Source: Sediminibacterium sp.
GTDB lineage: Bacteria; Bacteroidota; Bacteroidia; Chitinophagales; Chitinophagaceae
DNA length: 64,000 nt
Assembly (NCBI GenBank): GCA_030158665.1
Contig: JAOASM010000027.1
Coordinates: 62,001 to 126,000, forward strand
Direction: 5' to 3'
Part shown: one piece after another, positions 18,424 through 27,373 of the stretch
Numbering within the stretch: position 1 is the stretch's first letter
Layout of the letters: each line of letters starts with the position of its first letter
Translations under genes and position numbers: made by a program
Notes under the pieces: model-generated
Seen by the model: the letters and a program-made list of their open reading frames with translations, nothing else
The model's database searches: none
Told to the model about the DNA's origin: nothing

Positions 18424-19043
18424 AAAACCCACGAATAGTAATAATAGATTATGGTGTTGGAAACACTTACTCGGTTTCTAATGCAATCCATTCACTTGGC
18501 TATAAGCGTTTGAAGATATCAGAAAAGGAAGAAGAAATTCAAAATGCTGATGTTTTGATCCTTCCTGGTGTTGGCGCATTCGAAGCATGTGTTAAAAATT
18601 TGAAAGAGAGGAATTTAATTTCCATTTTAAATGAGCAGGTTTTGATTAAAAAAAAACCAATTCTTGGAATTTGTGTGGGAATGCAACTGCTTGCTTCATT
18701 TTCAGAAGAAAATGGCATGCATGCAGGCTTAGGTTGGATTGAAGGTAATGTTAAAAAATTAGTACTTCCTAAAGAATTCCCTGTCCCTCATGTAGGTTGG
18801 AATGATGTGACTATTAAAGAAAATAGCCCTATTTTTAATAGAAACGCTCAATTTAGTAATTTTTACTTCGATCATAGTTATTTTTTTGATTGCGATGATA
18901 TATATGTGGCAGGTTATAGTAATTATGGAATCAAGGTAACGGCAGCAGTGCAAAAAGAAAATATTTTTGGTGTACAATTTCATCCAGAAAAGAGTCAAAC
19001 AAATGGGCTTAAATTATTCAGAGGTTTTTTAAATTCCATTTAG
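18420..19043 (+). CDS. hisH: Glutamine amidotransferase HisH-like, for sugar amidination
   Basis: 207-aa class I glutaminase with the full triad visible: Cys85 in GICVGMQLL, His188 and Glu190 in FHPEKSQ. Also has the HisH motifs IIDYGVGNTYS and LPGVGAF. It releases ammonia from glutamine for its HisF-like partner. It overlaps the pseA gene by 4 bases (ATGA) and precedes hisF by 2 bases, and no other histidine genes are nearby, so it serves the polysaccharide pathway rather than histidine synthesis. A run of nine A at 18648-18656 lies within the gene. Confidence 0.88.
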   Translation: MKNPRIVIIDYGVGNTYSVSNAIHSLGYKRLKISEKEEEIQNADVLILPGVGAFEACVKNLKERNLISILNEQVLIKKKPILGICVGMQLLASFSEENGMHAGLGWIEGNVKKLVLPKEFPVPHVGWNDVTIKENSPIFNRNAQFSNFYFDHSYFFDCDDIYVAGYSNYGIKVTAAVQKENIFGVQFHPEKSQTNGLKLFRGFLNSI

Positions 19044-19045
19044 TC

Positions 19046-19912
19046 ATGTTAAAAAAAAGAGTAGTAGCTACATTAGTTGTAAAAAATGGAATAGTAGTTC
19101 AAAGCATCAATTTCAAAAAATATCTTCCAATTGGTAAACCTTCTGTAGCAATGGAATATTTAAATCAATGGGGTGTTGATGAAATTGTATTAATTGATAT
19201 TTCAGCTAGCAGAAATATCAAGGATCCCAATTATTCAATGATTACAAGAGCTTCAGAAAAGTGTTTTGTACCTCTAACCGTAGGTGGAGGAATTTCTAAA
19301 CTTGAGCATATTCAAAAATTGATGCATTGCGGTGCAGATAAAATTTCATTGAATACTGCTGCAATTCATAATCCTGAACTAATTACATCCGCAGCTAAAA
19401 TTTTTGGAGATCAATGTATAGTTGTTAGTATTGATGCGATTAGTACAGCCGGAGGATATAGAGTTTATGATTATTTAAATAATAACATTTTAGATATTTC
19501 ACCAGCAATTTTTGCAAAAAAAGCAGTTGAACTTGGTGCCGGTGAGATACTAATTAATTCTGTTGATCGTGATGGGTCTTATCTTGGTTTTGATATTGAA
19601 TTGATTAATTCCGTTTGCGAATTAGTAAATGTGCCAGTTATATGTTGTGGAGGAGCAAAGAATGCTGACGATTTTGTTCAAGTATTTCAAAATACAAATG
19701 TTAGTGCAGCAAGTGCGGCAAATTTTTTTAATTTTTTTGAGCATAGTGTGAATATCACCAAAAGCGGAATTAAAAGGAAAATGGATGTAAGGTTAGAAAC
19801 ATATGCAGATTATAAAGAAAACAGTTTTGACGAAAATTATAGACTCCTGAAAAAAACAGATGATGAACTCAAAGAAATGCTATTTGTAAGAATCGAGAAA
19901 GAAGTTATATGA
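19046..19912 (+). CDS. hisF: HisF-like ammonia-channel partner lacking catalytic Asp11
   Basis: 288-aa TIM-barrel protein related to imidazole glycerol phosphate synthase cyclase. The N terminus reads MLKKRVVATLVVKNG where true HisF has LDVKDG, so the essential Asp11 is Val11. The second Asp, in the motif VVSIDA, is kept. It carries about 35 extra C-terminal residues compared with HisF (about 253 aa). Loss of Asp11 argues against cyclase chemistry and for a role in delivering ammonia from HisH to a PseA/WbpG protein. Both flanking genes are PseA-like, and it overlaps the second by 4 bases. Confidence 0.87.
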   Translation: MLKKRVVATLVVKNGIVVQSINFKKYLPIGKPSVAMEYLNQWGVDEIVLIDISASRNIKDPNYSMITRASEKCFVPLTVGGGISKLEHIQKLMHCGADKISLNTAAIHNPELITSAAKIFGDQCIVVSIDAISTAGGYRVYDYLNNNILDISPAIFAKKAVELGAGEILINSVDRDGSYLGFDIELINSVCELVNVPVICCGGAKNADDFVQVFQNTNVSAASAANFFNFFEHSVNITKSGIKRKMDVRLETYADYKENSFDENYRLLKKTDDELKEMLFVRIEKEVI

Positions 19913-21159
19913 AATATTGTAAAAGATGTCTTTATCCAGAGAATCATCCATTGAATATAGTGTTCGATGAGCATGGTATTTGCAGTGGCTGCAGGGTACA
20001 TGAAGAAAAAGATACCATAAATTGGGTACCCAAAGAAGAAAAGCTTAGATCTATACTTAATCAATACAAAAATATATCAGGAAATAATTATGACTGTATT
20101 ATCCCTGTAAGTGGCGCAAGGGATTCGTATTTCATTGTCAATACAATTAAAAATGTATATGGATTGAATCCACTTCTTGTAACTTATAATAAACATTATA
20201 ATACTCCAGAGGGAGTTAGAAATCTAGCTAAACTACGTATAGAATTCGATTGTGATATTATGACTTTGACAGTTAACCCCGAAACAGTCAAAAATATTAC
20301 ACGTGCAACTTTAAGAAAATTTGGTAGTATATATTGGCACTGTCTTGCTGGCCAGACTGTATTCCCAGTACAAATGGCTGTGAAATTTAAGATACCACTT
20401 ATAATTTGGGGAGCCCATCAAGGGATTGATCAAGTTGGAATGTTCTCTCATCTAGATGAAGTTGAAATGACTAGAAAGTATAGAAAAGAACATGATTTAA
20501 TGGGATACGAGGCAGAGGACTTGATTGATGAATTTGATTGTATAAATTTTGAGGATGTTATTCAGTATATTTATCCAGATGATAAAGAAATAGAGAGAGT
20601 AGGTGTTAGAGGTATATATTTAAATAATTTCATAAGGTGGGATTCTAAGATTCAGCACGAATCAATGATTAGGAATTATAATTATGAAACAAAAGAGCAA
20701 AATAGAACTTTTGATACTTATAATGATATTGACTGTTACAACTATTCAGATGTACATGATTATATAAAGTTTATTAAACATGGATATGGCAAAGTTTTTG
20801 ACCATGCAACAAGGGAAATTCGGCTTAAGCGGTTAACAAGAGATCAAGGAATTTCATTAATTAAAAAATATGGATTTAGACAACCTCAGAATTTAAATCT
20901 TTTCCTTAACTGGTTAGGGATATCAGAAAACAGTTTTCATTATATAATAAATCAACATAGAAATAAACAACTTTGGAAATTAAATGATAATTGGGAATGG
21001 GAATTAACTGTTGATTTATTTAGTGATTTAATTAAATCTGGAGATAATATAGCGGCTTTAACAGTTATAGACAATGATTCAGAGTTTATATTAACACAAT
21101 CATATAAAAGTACGGATCAAAATGATGACTATATTTTAATAGGACGAGGTTATAATTAA
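19909..21159 (+). CDS. Second N-acetyl sugar amidotransferase (PseA/WbpG family) with altered PP-loop
   Basis: 416-aa paralogue of the 17293 protein. It keeps the four-Cys N-terminal site (C4, C7, C25, C28) and the conserved tail, but the PP-loop reads SGARDS (68-73) instead of SGGKDS. It also carries a longer C terminus (about the last 50 residues have no counterpart in the first copy). It overlaps hisF by 4 bases, so the set is pseA-hisH-hisF-pseA2. It may amidinate a second acetamido group, act on another sugar, or be an inactive partner. The loop change is seen; the consequence is inferred. Confidence 0.8.
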   Translation: MKYCKRCLYPENHPLNIVFDEHGICSGCRVHEEKDTINWVPKEEKLRSILNQYKNISGNNYDCIIPVSGARDSYFIVNTIKNVYGLNPLLVTYNKHYNTPEGVRNLAKLRIEFDCDIMTLTVNPETVKNITRATLRKFGSIYWHCLAGQTVFPVQMAVKFKIPLIIWGAHQGIDQVGMFSHLDEVEMTRKYRKEHDLMGYEAEDLIDEFDCINFEDVIQYIYPDDKEIERVGVRGIYLNNFIRWDSKIQHESMIRNYNYETKEQNRTFDTYNDIDCYNYSDVHDYIKFIKHGYGKVFDHATREIRLKRLTRDQGISLIKKYGFRQPQNLNLFLNWLGISENSFHYIINQHRNKQLWKLNDNWEWELTVDLFSDLIKSGDNIAALTVIDNDSEFILTQSYKSTDQNDDYILIGRGYN

Positions 21160-21168
21160 GAGTAAATA

Positions 21169-21693
21169 ATGAAAATTGGTTTTAGAAGATATTTTATAAT
21201 TGAAAAGCAGATAAATATTGGAATTAAAATTTCAAAATTTATGTATTTTAAATTACCCATATTCGGGAAATTTATTAGTACTATGATCATAGATAGAATG
21301 CTGTTATTAATTTTTGGAATTGATTTATTATCTCATTCAATTCATATTAATAAACTTTCTATTTCTCATCCAAATGGAATTTTGCTGGGAGGAAATGGTA
21401 TCAGGTCAGAAGGAAGAGTTGTAATCATGTCTGGAGTCAAATTTGGTGCTAAAACTCCAAAAGATCCTTTATATCTTGAATTGCATAGTAAGCAATCCGT
21501 ATTTGAATTAGGTGACAATGTTGTAATCTCATCAAATTCTGTGATTTTAGGGCCAATTACAATTTGCGATAATGTCATTATATCTGCAATGTCATTAGTT
21601 AATAAATCTATTGTTGAACCAGGCATATATGGAGGAATCCCAGTTAAGAAACTTTCAAGTAATGTAAATCAGGATTGGGTTGAACATTTATAA
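21169..21693 (+). CDS. Left-handed beta-helix (hexapeptide repeat) acyltransferase
   Basis: 174 aa. Hexapeptide-type turns are visible from about residue 65 to 160 (for example HPNGILLGGNGI, GRVVIMSGVKFG, VFELGDNVVISSNSVILGPITICDNVIISAMSLV), ending in GIYGGIPVKKLS as in serine- and sugar-acetyltransferases. The N-terminal 50 residues are hydrophobic or amphipathic and not repeat-like. Probably O-acetylates the glycan. It has a second family member at 25152. Starts 9 bases after the preceding stop. Confidence 0.75.
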   Translation: MKIGFRRYFIIEKQINIGIKISKFMYFKLPIFGKFISTMIIDRMLLLIFGIDLLSHSIHINKLSISHPNGILLGGNGIRSEGRVVIMSGVKFGAKTPKDPLYLELHSKQSVFELGDNVVISSNSVILGPITICDNVIISAMSLVNKSIVEPGIYGGIPVKKLSSNVNQDWVEHL

Positions 21694-21710
21694 ATTTAAA
21701 ATCAAACAAC

Positions 21711-22568
21711 ATGAAAAAGCTATTTAAATTTTATTATTATGTTAGATGGAATTTAATTTTAGTTAGATTAATCGGATCAATAAAATATGCAAAAAATTTT
21801 TTTAAGAATGGTTTGATTAAATCTTTACCTTTTGAATCTACTACTCAAATTAATAATATTGGCTATTCACTAGGTCCTACAATTGATCGTTCAATTGTAG
21901 AGGACATTATGAATATTTACAAAGAAAGAGGTGAAAAAATAATTCCAAGACCTACAGGATCTCCATTTGTTAACTTAATTGATTCAAATGATATTTCAGT
22001 AAATAATCCAATAATAAAACTTGCATTTTCGAAGGAAATACTCGATGCGGCGATTGATTATTTTGGTGGAAAATTGAGTCTTGATAGTATCCAATTGCTG
22101 TATTCATTTACAACAAACAATGAATTGCGAGAGAGTCAATATTGGCATAAAGATTTTGGAGACTCTAAATCTTTTCATGCAATAACATATTTAAATGATG
22201 TAAATAAAATTGAAGATGGACCTTTTGTTTTTATTGATAAAGTAGATACAAAAAAGATCAAAAAATCAATTTTTATAAGACGTATTAATGATAGAGTTTT
22301 AATAGAGGAGCTTGGGGATGAAAACAAAATCAAATATTTCTATGGAAGTTCTGGTACTACAGTTTTTGTTGATCCTTCTGTATGTTATCATTATGGGTCA
22401 AGATGTAAAAGTTATAGATATGCAATATTTATAACTTTTAATACTGATACTCCATATACTAATCCAATAAGACTTGTTACTGAAAACAAATCAAAGTTAT
22501 TAAATGTTGCCACACAATTGCGTCCCGATTTATCTCCAAAATTATTACAAAGTATAATTTATAATTAA
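21711..22568 (+). CDS. Phytanoyl-CoA dioxygenase-like Fe(II)/2-oxoglutarate oxygenase
   Basis: 285 aa. The double-stranded beta-helix signature is present: HxD in YWHKDFG (about residues 143-149) and a distal His in PSVCYHYGSR with a following Arg, as in PhyH-family oxygenases that bind iron and 2-oxoglutarate. The N-terminal 30 residues are rich in aromatic and basic residues. It lies in the middle of the glycan operon. A hydroxylation or desaturation of a sugar or acyl substituent is plausible but not shown. It depends on 2-oxoglutarate, the product expected of the LhgO-like enzyme at the head of the operon. Confidence 0.75.
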   Translation: MKKLFKFYYYVRWNLILVRLIGSIKYAKNFFKNGLIKSLPFESTTQINNIGYSLGPTIDRSIVEDIMNIYKERGEKIIPRPTGSPFVNLIDSNDISVNNPIIKLAFSKEILDAAIDYFGGKLSLDSIQLLYSFTTNNELRESQYWHKDFGDSKSFHAITYLNDVNKIEDGPFVFIDKVDTKKIKKSIFIRRINDRVLIEELGDENKIKYFYGSSGTTVFVDPSVCYHYGSRCKSYRYAIFITFNTDTPYTNPIRLVTENKSKLLNVATQLRPDLSPKLLQSIIYN

Positions 22569-22580
22569 ATTATCGATTTA

Positions 22581-23936
22581 ATGAATAATAAACCTCTCAT
22601 ACTATTTTTTTCCAGAGATTATCAGTCAAAGTTTTATCCAAAATTAAGATCAGAAATTTATGAATCAATACATGTTACTTTAAATAAAAATGAGAAGAAA
22701 AATGTAGAAAAAGAGGGCGGTAAAGTGGTAGCATGTTTAGAAGAAGAATTTCAAAATTTAACTGAAGCAAATATTGCATTTCCATATTTGGAATATTCAA
22801 TTGGATCTGACAGATTTTTGAGGAATTATTCGCATAGTGATCGCCTGGTAGTTTTAAATAAAATTATTACATTTTGGGCTAACGTTTTAGAAAAATATAA
22901 GCCACAATTTGTAATGAATGAAGTTGTTGCATTAGAAATTTCGGAAATTTTATATATAGAATCTAAAAAAAGAGGAATTCAATATTTGGCAACAGGTGCA
23001 TTTGCATTCGAAAATTCATTTTTTTTCCACTCAACACCTTATACTAGTGAAGTTTCTGATCAACTTAGATTAGCTGTTCCATCAGAAAAACATAAATTAC
23101 TTGCAAAGGATTATATTAGTAAAATTAGATTTGGAGCAGCAGAAAACCCGCATATAAAAGTTTTAAGAAAGAGTAAAGATATTCGCAACCTCTTAAGTAA
23201 AACACGAAACTTATTTGACCAAATTGTAAGATATTATAGTATAAAAAATAAAACAATTAGACAAATATGTTACTATGAAAGTTTTGGGTATTATTTAGAT
23301 GAAATTAACTATTTCATAAATTATTTTATAAGATCAAGATTATATGATAGTTTAACAGATATTGGTTCTGAAATAGAAACAGTGTTTTATCCTTTACATT
23401 TTGAACCAGAAGCTACATTATATTATTTATCTCCTTTTTATGACAATCAATTTGCTTTAATTGAAAATGTACTTAAATGCATGAAAGAAAATCAGGTTTT
23501 GATTATAAAGGAACACCCTGCTCAACCTGGATTTTTAATGCAAAAACACTTTAGAAAACTTAAGAGCCGCTTTCCCAATATTAAATTCTTAAAAGCAGAT
23601 GTGCCATCTTTAACAGTAATAAACAGGGCTAATTATATATTTACTTTAGTTAGTACTGCTGGATTTGAGGCAATGTGTTTAGAGAAACCAGTAATTGTTT
23701 TTGGTAAAGTATATTATAATTCGTATCCTGGAGTTAACTACTGTAAAACTTTTGATGAAGTGTATGATTTATTGAGAGGCCATAAACAGTTCAATAAATC
23801 TAATGAATTAGAAGACTTTGTTTCTCGTATGTTTTCAATTTTACATTCCGGATATCCTTGGCCTTATCCCATATTATATAACCAAGATAATATAAGAAAT
23901 GTTCGCATCGCTATTGAAAATAAAATTTCAAGATGA
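22581..23936 (+). CDS. Capsule-synthesis type glycosyltransferase (GT-B, KpsC/KpsS-like)
   Basis: 451 aa. C-terminal motifs LIIKEHPAQPG, STAGFEAMCLEKPVIVFG and FEPEATLYYLSPFYDNQ are those of the capsule polysaccharide (Kps) GT-B group, whose characterised members transfer Kdo or related 2-keto sugars from CMP donors. CMP-pseudaminic acid is such a donor, so this is one candidate for the Pse transferase. That link is inference. The stop overlaps the wzx start by 4 bases. Confidence 0.68.
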   Translation: MNNKPLILFFSRDYQSKFYPKLRSEIYESIHVTLNKNEKKNVEKEGGKVVACLEEEFQNLTEANIAFPYLEYSIGSDRFLRNYSHSDRLVVLNKIITFWANVLEKYKPQFVMNEVVALEISEILYIESKKRGIQYLATGAFAFENSFFFHSTPYTSEVSDQLRLAVPSEKHKLLAKDYISKIRFGAAENPHIKVLRKSKDIRNLLSKTRNLFDQIVRYYSIKNKTIRQICYYESFGYYLDEINYFINYFIRSRLYDSLTDIGSEIETVFYPLHFEPEATLYYLSPFYDNQFALIENVLKCMKENQVLIIKEHPAQPGFLMQKHFRKLKSRFPNIKFLKADVPSLTVINRANYIFTLVSTAGFEAMCLEKPVIVFGKVYYNSYPGVNYCKTFDEVYDLLRGHKQFNKSNELEDFVSRMFSILHSGYPWPYPILYNQDNIRNVRIAIENKISR

Positions 23937-25159
23937 ACGAGAATACCCAAAAGTATACATATATAGTAACCACAATATTTAGCTCTTCGATAAGTTTTAT
24001 CAAGAGTTATTTATTTATGGATGTACTTTCAAAAAAAGATTTGGGTTACATTGCAATTTTTCAATCAATAATTGTAGTTATTGGATTTCTTCAGATTGGA
24101 AGTATTACAGGAGGATATAGATTAGTTTCATTTTCAAAAGAAAGATATAAATCAGCTAATGATACTGTGATTACTTTCCTGATATTTTTGTTAAGTGTTA
24201 CATCATTAATTGTATTTGCTTACAGTTTAATAACAAGTTGGAATTGGTTTTTAATTTTAGGAATTTTTGTTGGTATTGCTTCTTTACTCACTAATTGGTG
24301 GTCAAATTTGCACATTGCATTAGGAAGAAATAAGTTATTAAGTATTTTAACCTTCTCCAGTGTATTAATATCCTTGCTTTTTATACCAATATTATATTAT
24401 AATCCTTTGTATGGTGCAATATCTTTACTTGCATTTCAACCGATTTCATTTATTTTTCTAAGCTATATTTATAATAAGGATTTTCGTTTTAAGTTTTCTC
24501 TTAAATCTATAATTTATTTTAAATTAATTACTAAGTATGGGTTTGTTCCATTTTTTGTTGGAATACTATATTATGTAAATCAACAAGCTGAAAGATGGAT
24601 AATTGGTTATAGTTTGGGTATAGAAAGCATAGGCGAATATTATTTAGTATTTTTATTTTCTACAATTTTTTTAGTTGTTCCATCTGCTTTAGCTACTGTC
24701 AATTTCCCAAATTCTATGAAACTTATTAGGAGTAATCAAGTCAATAAAAAAAGATTTATAGACTTGTTTGGGTTATATTACTTAGAGCTTTTAATTTATA
24801 TTACTACTTCGTTTCTCATTACTTACTATATTCTTCCAAAGCTTGTTGGTAAATTTCTTCCACATCATCTTAACGGCGTATCTTTTGTTAAAATTATATT
24901 TTGGGGTCTTTCCATTTTTACTCTTGTAGATCCAATTACATTTGTATTAAATGCTAAATTGCATTACAAAGAGTTGATAACAATATATTTAGTGGCTTTA
25001 TTTTTCTCTTTCTCGTGCTATTTTTATTTATACTCTAATCATCTTAGTTCACTAACAAATTTCGCATATGTAAATGTAGTTTTTTTTACATGTGTAGCTT
25101 GTGGATATATTTTATATTTTTTATTAAAAGGAAATAGGTCACTTTATAATTATGATTAA
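23933..25159 (+). CDS. wzx: Wzx-type O-antigen flippase
   Basis: 408-aa polytopic membrane protein with about a dozen hydrophobic segments throughout, starting near residue 10, and short charged loops. The profile matches the MATE/MOP polysaccharide flippases that move lipid-linked repeat units to the periplasm. The motif YYVNQQAERWIIGYSLGIESIGEYYLVF in the middle is typical of the family in position and character. Overlaps the preceding and following genes by 4 and 8 bases. Very AT-rich. A second, longer flippase (59429) serves the other operon. Confidence 0.82.
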   Translation: MNENTQKYTYIVTTIFSSSISFIKSYLFMDVLSKKDLGYIAIFQSIIVVIGFLQIGSITGGYRLVSFSKERYKSANDTVITFLIFLLSVTSLIVFAYSLITSWNWFLILGIFVGIASLLTNWWSNLHIALGRNKLLSILTFSSVLISLLFIPILYYNPLYGAISLLAFQPISFIFLSYIYNKDFRFKFSLKSIIYFKLITKYGFVPFFVGILYYVNQQAERWIIGYSLGIESIGEYYLVFLFSTIFLVVPSALATVNFPNSMKLIRSNQVNKKRFIDLFGLYYLELLIYITTSFLITYYILPKLVGKFLPHHLNGVSFVKIIFWGLSIFTLVDPITFVLNAKLHYKELITIYLVALFFSFSCYFYLYSNHLSSLTNFAYVNVVFFTCVACGYILYFLLKGNRSLYNYD

Positions 25160-25727
25160 TTATTTCGATTTTAGGAATTCTGTTTCAGGGCTATTTTGGT
25201 CTATTGTACTTATGCCTTTTTTTCAAAAAATCGGTAAAAAATCAAGAATTGTAAATCCATTAAAAATTAAAGGTTTAAATAAAATTACAATAGGTAATAA
25301 TGTAATAATCAATTCAATGTCGTGGCTACAAGTAGAACATGAAGAAGGTAATTTGAAAATCGAAGATGGAACAATTATTGGGCATTTTAATCATATATAT
25401 GCTTATAAAAATATTCAAATCGGAAAAAAAGTTTTGACTGCTGACAAAGTGTATATATCAGACTGCATGCATTCATATATAGACATAAACTTGCCAATAA
25501 TGAATCAGAAGACTTTCGCAATTAATGAAGTTAAAATTGGTGATCATTCTTGGTTAGGTGAAAATGTAGTTATCCTTGGTGCAAGTGTTGGGAAACATAG
25601 TATAATTGGCTCAAATAGCGTAGTAACTACTGATATACCTGATTATTGTATTGCAGTTGGCGCACCAGCTAGAGTAATAAAAAGATTTGATTTTGTTAAT
25701 CAGCAATGGATAAAAATGAGCATGTAA
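25152..25727 (+). CDS. Hexapeptide-repeat O-acetyltransferase (WbbJ/maltose-acetyltransferase-like)
   Basis: 191 aa. Left-handed beta-helix repeats span roughly residues 35-165, with ITIGNNVIINSMSWL, CMHSY (acceptor-site His), KIGDHSWLGENVVILGASVGKHSIIGSNSVVTTDIPDYC and the usual ending AVGAPARVIKRF. Typical acetyl-CoA dependent sugar O-acetyltransferase. Overlaps wzx by 8 bases. A different subfamily from the 21169 protein. Confidence 0.85.
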   Translation: MINYFDFRNSVSGLFWSIVLMPFFQKIGKKSRIVNPLKIKGLNKITIGNNVIINSMSWLQVEHEEGNLKIEDGTIIGHFNHIYAYKNIQIGKKVLTADKVYISDCMHSYIDINLPIMNQKTFAINEVKIGDHSWLGENVVILGASVGKHSIIGSNSVVTTDIPDYCIAVGAPARVIKRFDFVNQQWIKMSM

Positions 25728-25731
25728 TTTT

Positions 25732-26685
25732 ATGAAAATTCTTATTTCTCATCCTGGGTTCTCAAATTTTCATTTATTTTTTAAAATACAGAGTAGCCAT
25801 GAAGTATACTTACACAGAAATTATGATTTAAATAGTAACATTTTTCGTTTTTTTCGTTTTTTTAATATTCTGAATATTTTAGAAAAAATTAATACATATC
25901 ATTTATATAAAAAATATATCAATAACAACATAGATGTTTTAATAGTAATAAAAGGGTGCACAATTAACTATGATATACTTGATTTATATTCAGTAAATTA
26001 TAAAATTTATCTTTGGGATTCTATTGTAAATATATATAATGGTGAAAGGTATAAAGAAAAATCGCAAAACGTTCTTTCGTTTGATCTCAATGATTCATTA
26101 GCCTTTAATTTCAAATATTTACCGTTATTTCATTTTCGAGGAAGTAAAGTTTTTGATAATAATAAAGAATCAAGAGAAATTATTTCCATGTACGGAACTT
26201 ACTCATTTGAGAGGGCTTGTTTTTTGGACTTATTGAATACAGATAACATAATTAAATTACCATTAGAATATCACTTAACTATATCAATCTCTCATTTTTT
26301 GAGAGAGTATTTTTTATTAAGACGGCCAATTAGAATTTTGTGGAAATATTCAACATTTAAAAAATTGTATAGGAGCAAAATTGATGATATGCTAAATAGA
26401 TCTTTAGCTACATTAGATATTGCAAATGAAAATCAAAGTGGGATGACTACAAGAACCTTTGAAGCCTTGTCTTATAACACAAAATTAGCCACCAACAATT
26501 TGACAACGTTTAATTTTTGTAAGGATAAAAACTTTAATGTATTCTTTTTAGATACGAAGACAACGAAGTTTGATAAGCTTAAGTTTATTGAATTCTTATC
26601 AAAAGATTTGGTAGCAGATCAAGATTTTTTAAAAACGTATAGTATCGAAAATTATTTAAATAATATTATTAATCACAATCAATAA
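25732..26685 (+). CDS. Putative GT-B glycosyltransferase
   Basis: 317 aa, very AT-rich. The start ILISHPGFSNFHLFFKI and the C-terminal NENQSGMTTRTFEALSYNTKLATNN resemble the CgeB-like / LPS-biosynthesis GT-B proteins, where this C-terminal stretch forms part of the donor site. No other catalytic motif is clear. Placed between an acetyltransferase and a methyltransferase in the operon. The activity is inferred from the motif and context only. Confidence 0.58.
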   Translation: MKILISHPGFSNFHLFFKIQSSHEVYLHRNYDLNSNIFRFFRFFNILNILEKINTYHLYKKYINNNIDVLIVIKGCTINYDILDLYSVNYKIYLWDSIVNIYNGERYKEKSQNVLSFDLNDSLAFNFKYLPLFHFRGSKVFDNNKESREIISMYGTYSFERACFLDLLNTDNIIKLPLEYHLTISISHFLREYFLLRRPIRILWKYSTFKKLYRSKIDDMLNRSLATLDIANENQSGMTTRTFEALSYNTKLATNNLTTFNFCKDKNFNVFFLDTKTTKFDKLKFIEFLSKDLVADQDFLKTYSIENYLNNIINHNQ

Positions 26686-26693
26686 TTATCTAT

Positions 26694-27368
26694 ATGATAT
26701 TTAAAACCTGCAACTTATGTTTTTTCCCAATCATAAGAATTAATAAATCTGTATTTGGTACAAGATGCATTAAATGTAGATCTAGTTATGCACATAGAGC
26801 ATTAGGTTTCTACTTTCAAAATTTAAAAATTGACACTTCAATTTTTATTCATGAATTTTCAAATCATGGTGCTTTTTTGAAGTATTTAAAAAAGAGTTTC
26901 AAAAATCTATCTACTTCGGAGTATTTTGACAATGTTAAATCTGGAGATTATGTCAATGGAATTCAGTGTCAAGATTTACAAAATCTTTCATTCTTCGATA
27001 ATTCAATTGATATTTTCACTTCAACGGAAGTATTTGAACATGTTCCAGATGACACAGAAGGCTTCAAAGAAATATTTAGATGTTTAAAGCCTGGCGGGTC
27101 ATTTATTTTCACTGTGCCTTTAGATGTAAATAATGAAGAAACAGTAGTTAGAGCTAAATTAATTGACGGGGATATCATTCATATTTTAGAACCAGAGTAT
27201 CATGGTGATCATTTAAGGGAAAAAGGAATTCTTTCTTTTAGAACTTATGGTAGAGATATTATAAAAAAGTTAGTATCAATAGGGTTCAGTGATGCTAAAA
27301 TAATAGAGATTTTTGAACCAAACTTGTCAATGGACAAACCATTGCCAATTATTCATTGTGTAAAATAA
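26694..27368 (+). CDS. Class I SAM-dependent methyltransferase with N-terminal zinc ribbon
   Basis: 224 aa. Two CxxC pairs (C6, C9, C25, C28) form a likely zinc ribbon. A methyltransferase core follows, with SFFDNSIDIFTSTEVFEHVPD and RCLKPGGSFIFTVPL as the motif II/III region. The usual glycine-rich SAM motif I is poorly conserved, replaced by IFIHEFSNHGAFLKYLK. Probably methylates a sugar of the repeat unit or its precursor. Its stop overlaps a TTG upstream of rfbF but not the chosen rfbF start. Confidence 0.7.
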   Translation: MIFKTCNLCFFPIIRINKSVFGTRCIKCRSSYAHRALGFYFQNLKIDTSIFIHEFSNHGAFLKYLKKSFKNLSTSEYFDNVKSGDYVNGIQCQDLQNLSFFDNSIDIFTSTEVFEHVPDDTEGFKEIFRCLKPGGSFIFTVPLDVNNEETVVRAKLIDGDIIHILEPEYHGDHLREKGILSFRTYGRDIIKKLVSIGFSDAKIIEIFEPNLSMDKPLPIIHCVK

Positions 27369-27373
27369 TTTTT

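Noticed and set aside
18420..19912. Histidine operon fragment
   Set aside because: HisH and HisF-like genes lie between two PseA/WbpG genes and HisF lacks Asp11, so they belong to sugar amidination.
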